Of a stretch of 64,000 bases of DNA, positions 62,864-64,000 are shown one piece after another (the stretch's first letter is position 1; each line of letters starts with the position of its first letter). The position numbers and the translations under genes were made by a program. This DNA comes from Rhodophyticola sp. CCM32. GTDB lineage: Bacteria > Pseudomonadota > Alphaproteobacteria > Rhodobacterales > Rhodobacteraceae. Location: assembly GCF_004751985.1 (NCBI RefSeq), contig NZ_CP038492.1, positions 1,364,001-1,428,000 of the forward strand. Direction: 5' to 3'. The notes beneath the pieces are model-generated. The model saw only the letters and a list, made by a program, of their open reading frames with translations, was not told where the DNA came from and did no database searches.

Positions 62864-63033
62864 CGATACTGGTGAAAAACTCGACCATGCGCCAGCGCAG
62901 CCCACTTTGCGAGTATTCTGTCCTGCTGGTTCGTCGGACAGGGCCCTATCAGGGACAAAAAGGCTTGATAGTAGAACGTTTGTTCACTTTCTGAGGCCAA
63001 GCTTAAGATCAACGGAGTTTTTCACCAGTATCG
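62864..63033. mobile_element. 170-bp MITE-like element
   Basis: Perfect 19-bp terminal inverted repeats CGATACTGGTGAAAAACTC (62864-62882) and GAGTTTTTCACCAGTATCG (63015-63033) surround about 130 bp with no gene. This is the structure of a non-autonomous insertion element, probably trimmed from a larger IS. No target duplication was recognised. Confidence 0.75.
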
Positions 63034-63096
63034 GTGAGTTTTGGCACAACCTGTGTCCTTGGGGGCTTCCAGATCGACGTGCCGCTGGTCCGCACC

Positions 63097-63723
63097 CTAT
63101 CGTTCGGCGGTGACGCTCGCCATCTTAATGCCCGCGAAGATGAGGGCCGCTCCGGCCGTTCTGTTGATCAGACCGACGATCCAGGCGCGCAGGCCGCCAT
63201 TGGCAAGCTTGTCCCCCAGCTTTGCGTAGGCCGAGTAAATCACAAACTGCATTGCAGCCCCCGTCAGCCCCATGATGATCATCTGCGGCGCAATCGGCGC
63301 GGTGGTGTCGAGGAACTGCGGCAGGATCGCTGCAAAAAAGAGAAGCACCTTGGGATTGGCGAACTCCACGACAAAGCCTTGCGAGAAGAGAGCCTGCCGG
63401 GACCTCGTTTTACCCGTCCGCCCGACCGCGAACCCACCCGACCGGCTGAGCAAGGCGGTAAGGCCGAGATAGATAAGGTAGCCGACGCCAACCCACTTGA
63501 TGATTTGGAAGACAAGGTTGGACGCGAGGATGAGAGCGGCCAGCCCCGTCGCCGACATAACGAAGTAGATCGCCGTTGCGACCATCATCCCGAACATTTG
63601 GAAAACGGTCCTGCGCCAGCCGTTCGTCGCGCCTTGCGACGCCACGAGGATCGCGGACGGACCGGGCGACGCGATGACGACGGCCTGTGTCGCCGCGAAG
63701 ATCAAGAATGCCTGAAGTTCCAT
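63097..63723 (-). CDS. LysE/RhtB-family amino acid exporter
   Basis: 208 residues with about six membrane helices. LysE features: FAATQAVVIASPGPSAILVASQG (the family PGP motif), GVGYLIYLGLTALLSRSGG and the C-terminal repeat. AAGGGGAC before ATG 63723 fixes the start. It probably exports an amino acid or homoserine-lactone-like compound. It lies just inside the right 98-bp repeat. Confidence 0.88.
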   Translation of the reverse strand: MELQAFLIFAATQAVVIASPGPSAILVASQGATNGWRRTVFQMFGMMVATAIYFVMSATGLAALILASNLVFQIIKWVGVGYLIYLGLTALLSRSGGFAVGRTGKTRSRQALFSQGFVVEFANPKVLLFFAAILPQFLDTTAPIAPQMIIMGLTGAAMQFVIYSAYAKLGDKLANGGLRAWIVGLINRTAGAALIFAGIKMASVTAER

Positions 63724-63804
63724 CACATTGTCCCCTTGCTGGGTGAGAACAACAAAGGAGCCCCCCATCCCGGAAGTCAACGGATCAAAACAGTTCCGCC
63801 AAGT

Positions 63805-63902
63805 ATGGGGTCGAGTGCGGCTGAGTGCTAAATCCCCCTTTAAGCAATTTCTTGGCTAAGCAGCCGTTCGCACAAAGTGCAGCGGATTCAACGAGAGAGC
63901 CC
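63805..63902 (-). repeat. 98-bp inverted repeat, right copy
   Basis: Mirror of 46369-46466 with one mismatch. Beyond it, to the window end (about 100 bp), no gene is recognised. Confidence 0.93.
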
Positions 63903-64000
63903 ATTTTGCTGGATGCTGCGCTGACCATTAATGGCTGCTAATCGTCAGTTGTGTTCTTTATCATAGCTTGAAAGAAGAATTTTCGGGCAACTAGTGCTTG

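Noticed and set aside
46110-63902. Prophage or integrative element with integrase
   Set aside because: No integrase, phage structural genes or attachment-site duplication at a tRNA could be seen; the only recombinases are the Tn3 resolvase and core XerD.

Overview
The window looks like a chromosome segment of a Rhodobacteraceae (Roseobacter-group) alphaproteobacterium. The basis is high-GC core genes with alphaproteobacterial family members (class II B12-dependent ribonucleotide reductase, a dimethylglycine/sarcosine-dehydrogenase-like DAO-GcvT fusion, isoquinoline-oxidoreductase-type molybdoenzyme, TRAP transporter, DUF6525, DUF1826, LuxI/LuxR), plus an FNR-type box, Zur boxes and intergenic repeats of the kind I associate with this family. 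No database search was possible, so all family names come from recognised motifs.

Layout. 1-14.8 kb is mainly housekeeping: a Hint/RTX-type secreted protein cut by the window edge, a MobA-like nucleotidyltransferase, a DAO-GcvT oxidoreductase, a CNNM/CorC transporter, xerD, aroK-aroB (aroB carries a one-base frameshift), gpt-fabI, pdxH, a double cold-shock protein, a DUF192 protein and tRNA-Pro(TGG). 15-19.5 kb holds nrdJ behind a NrdR box and a GrlR-family protein. 19.7-23.7 kb is a zinc-homeostasis region: znuA, divergent zur, and a COG0523 GTPase operon, all with Zur-like operators; znuB and znuC are not present. 23.9-30.6 kb is a carbohydrate catabolism locus (FGGY kinase, two class II aldolases, HAD hydrolase, metallo-beta-lactamase-fold lactonase, Tm-1-like protein) around a GntR regulator with four matching operator-like sites. 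30.7-35.2 kb is an AraC regulator divergent from an isoquinoline-1-oxidoreductase-type molybdenum hydroxylase with a di-haem cytochrome. 35.2-45.2 kb is an IclR-controlled locus with two kinds of thiamine-diphosphate enzyme, two short-chain dehydrogenases and a TRAP transporter, probably for uptake and breakdown of a small oxo- or hydroxy-acid.

At about 46.1 kb the chromosome changes character. An aldehyde dehydrogenase is fused in frame to the start of an unrelated glycolipid-binding-family gene, and from there to the window end the sequence is an accessory mosaic of lower GC. Two 98-bp inverted repeats (46369-46466 and 63805-63902, one mismatch) bracket 17.4 kb. Inside are: a Bcr/CflA-type drug exporter preceded by a 16-codon leader peptide and an intrinsic terminator (an attenuator); a luxR-luxI pair followed by a tight cluster of amino-acid racemase, D-Ala-D-Ala-ligase-like ATP-grasp enzyme, C39-like cysteine peptidase and EamA exporter, which looks like a quorum-linked small-peptide or D-amino-acid product pathway; a complete Tn3-family transposon (53731-57929) with a VOC/glyoxalase passenger; and a group of defence-like genes (DUF262/DUF1524 protein, glycine-zipper membrane protein with a nuclease-like partner, PD-(D/E)XK-like protein, broken CoiA-like gene), ending with a LysE-type exporter.

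Three separate genes (aroB, the ATP-grasp gene, and the gene at 60677) each need one extra G in a G-run to read through. This argues for homopolymer sequencing errors, although real mutations cannot be excluded from one sequence.
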